From Klebsiella pneumoniae (GTDB taxonomy: Bacteria; Pseudomonadota; Gammaproteobacteria; Burkholderiales; UBA3065): a stretch of DNA of 47,756 bases. Made by a program: the position numbers and the translations under genes. Below, in pieces: positions 46,609 through 47,756 of this stretch (within the stretch, counting starts at the first letter, position 1; every line of letters begins with the position of its first letter). The notes under the pieces are model-generated. The model was not told the DNA's origin. It was given only the letters and a program-made list of their open reading frames with translations, and made no database searches. The stretch spans positions 1 through 47,756 of the forward strand of contig CAMDGF010000011.1 in NCBI GenBank assembly GCA_945897555.1, given 5' to 3'.

Positions 46609-47756
46609 ATGACATCCAAGAAAAAGTGGTCTTTGCAGAAGTCGACAAGCCATGACACGGGTCATCGGGGCGGGTCTGAAACCGCCGAGACATCGTTGTC
46701 GGAACTTGGCTGGGCGGTCTCCTCGGGTGACCCGAGGACGCTACTGGCGAGGGACAAGGAGGCACCCTCGGTCGGCGCCACCAGCACCACGGTCGGCGTA
46801 GTCAGCAAGGTCTATCAGCACTGGGCCGACGGCGACGCCGCATCGGGCACCAGCGCCGAGTGGAACAACAACATCCTCTCTGACAGAAAGTCCGACTACA
46901 CAGAGGGCGAGGTCATCCCGCACGTCTTTGTTTACAGCGCGAGCAACAATAAGCCGCTGGTGCAGGGGCAGACCTACAGCTTCAACATCACCTACGACTA
47001 CTATCAGGCCAACACCAACTCGGGCGGCTTCGTCGGCCTGACCAGTGTGGAGATCAGCCGGACACCGTCCAGCTGGCCGACCGGCAACACGCCCTCGACC
47101 GACGGCACCTTCAGCAATGGCGGCGGCACGGCCGGCGCCTTCATGAGCGTCAACGCCGACATCACCAACGTCAGCGCGGTCACCTACTCGGGTTCCAAAA
47201 ACAAACAGGGTCACGTCACGGTGACCTTTGTGTACTCCGGCACGACCACCACCAAGGGCGGCGCCGAGATCTACTACGGCCTACAGATCGCCAAGGATGG
47301 TGATGTGGAGGACCAGGGCGCGGGGCCGACCAATGGCGCGTCCGCGTGGACCGGCGGCTCGCTGCAGACCACGGTCGACATCGGTGGCACCGGCGCCACC
47401 TCGCTGCAACTCTCGGCCGAGGCCATCATCCCGCTCATGCCCAGTCTGGCCATCGACAAGACCGTAGCGGGCGTCTTCGAGTCGGATGGCGTGACGCCGG
47501 ACGGCGACGGCATCGCTGATGAGGCCGGCGACATCATCAAGTACAACGTTCTGGTGACCAACACCGGCAACCAAGACCTCACCGGTGTCTCGGTTGTCGA
47601 CCCGCTCACCGGGCAGAACTTGAGCGGCATCAGCCTCGCCGCCGGCGAGTCGCAGAACTTCGACAGCAGCTACGTGCTGCAGCAGAGCGACCTCGATACC
47701 CAGGGCGGCGGCGATGGTGACCTCGACAACACCGCCACCGCGGATTCCGACCAGAC
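46609..47756 (+). CDS. Large DUF11/DUF7507-type repeat surface protein (N-terminal part, truncated by window)
   Basis: 382 codons open to the edge. ATG 46609 has AGGAG eight bases upstream. No Sec signal or hydrophobic helix is visible in the first 60 residues (MTSKKKWSLQKSTSHDTGHR onwards), pointing to a type I-secreted or otherwise exported protein. A Ser/Thr/Asn/Gly-rich non-repeat domain (about 60-285) leads into a repeat of the DUF11/DUF7507 kind (from about 286, IDKTVAGVFESDGVTPDGDG, then IKYNVLVTNTGNQDLTGVSV), which carries Asp-rich, probably calcium-binding loops. Likely a giant adhesin. Function and secretion need the missing C-terminus. Confidence 0.82.
   Translation, partial: MTSKKKWSLQKSTSHDTGHRGGSETAETSLSELGWAVSSGDPRTLLARDKEAPSVGATSTTVGVVSKVYQHWADGDAASGTSAEWNNNILSDRKSDYTEGEVIPHVFVYSASNNKPLVQGQTYSFNITYDYYQANTNSGGFVGLTSVEISRTPSSWPTGNTPSTDGTFSNGGGTAGAFMSVNADITNVSAVTYSGSKNKQGHVTVTFVYSGTTTTKGGAEIYYGLQIAKDGDVEDQGAGPTNGASAWTGGSLQTTVDIGGTGATSLQLSAEAIIPLMPSLAIDKTVAGVFESDGVTPDGDGIADEAGDIIKYNVLVTNTGNQDLTGVSVVDPLTGQNLSGISLAAGESQNFDSSYVLQQSDLDTQGGGDGDLDNTATADSDQ

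Overview
This is a GC-rich bacterial chromosome segment, most likely from a betaproteobacterium (Rhodocyclales/Burkholderiales type). That placement is an inference from gene order and content: rplM-rpsI-argC-erpA with anmK and an M23 peptidase beside them, ybgC-tolQRAB-pal-cpoB-queE-queC, secDF-yajC-tgt-queA, Coq7, and exosortase-A-type genes. Genes are densely packed. Many junctions are ATGA/GTGA/TGATG overlaps, and several convergent genes share a self-complementary TTAA or CTAG stop tetranucleotide.

Layout. 1-4584: a phosphate/arsenate block. A PstS fragment and an OprP/OprO-type porin point left; a glyceraldehyde-3-phosphate dehydrogenase and the MFS exporter ArsJ point right. 4581-10538: glmM, folP, ftsH and rlmE on the minus strand, yhbY on the plus strand, then folA. 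10560-12608: thyA, a TerC-like membrane protein and a universal stress protein. 12643-20506: a minus-strand queuosine, Tol-Pal and DNA-repair run (mutY-ybgC-tolQRAB-pal-cpoB-queE-queC). 20549-26855: M23 peptidase, anmK, erpA, argC, rpsI, rplM, an OsmC-like protein and coq7. 26878-27260: a non-coding block of degenerate tandem and inverted repeats. 27263-35810: mutM, purB, dedA, secF, secD, yajC, tgt and queA. 35901-42381: an accessory-looking stretch with a BLUF-like/HTH fusion, tRNA-Leu(CAA), an unknown small protein, a WYL regulator, an OvoB-like lyase, the ovothiol synthase OvoA and a conserved unknown protein. 42378-45792: a carrier protein, an acyl-CoA ligase and a PLP decarboxylase of the exosortase-A-associated type. 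45789-47756: a NarL/FixJ response regulator and the start of a large repeat-bearing surface protein cut by the window edge.

How the genes work together. GAPDH plus ArsJ form the known arsenate detoxification pair: the dehydrogenase makes 1-arseno-3-phosphoglycerate and ArsJ exports it. Here they sit beside phosphate-uptake genes that have Pho-box-like upstream sites, which fits arsenate entering through phosphate transport. OvoA and the MalY-type lyase should catalyse the two steps to a 5-thiohistidine that OvoA can methylate to ovothiol A. The 42.4-45.8 kb trio looks like an activation, carrier and decarboxylation module whose substrate is unknown. The most unusual single gene is the 35.9 kb BLUF-like protein: it has lost the photoactive Tyr and Gln positions and carries a C-terminal DNA-binding domain. 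Most of the rest is ordinary housekeeping sequence.
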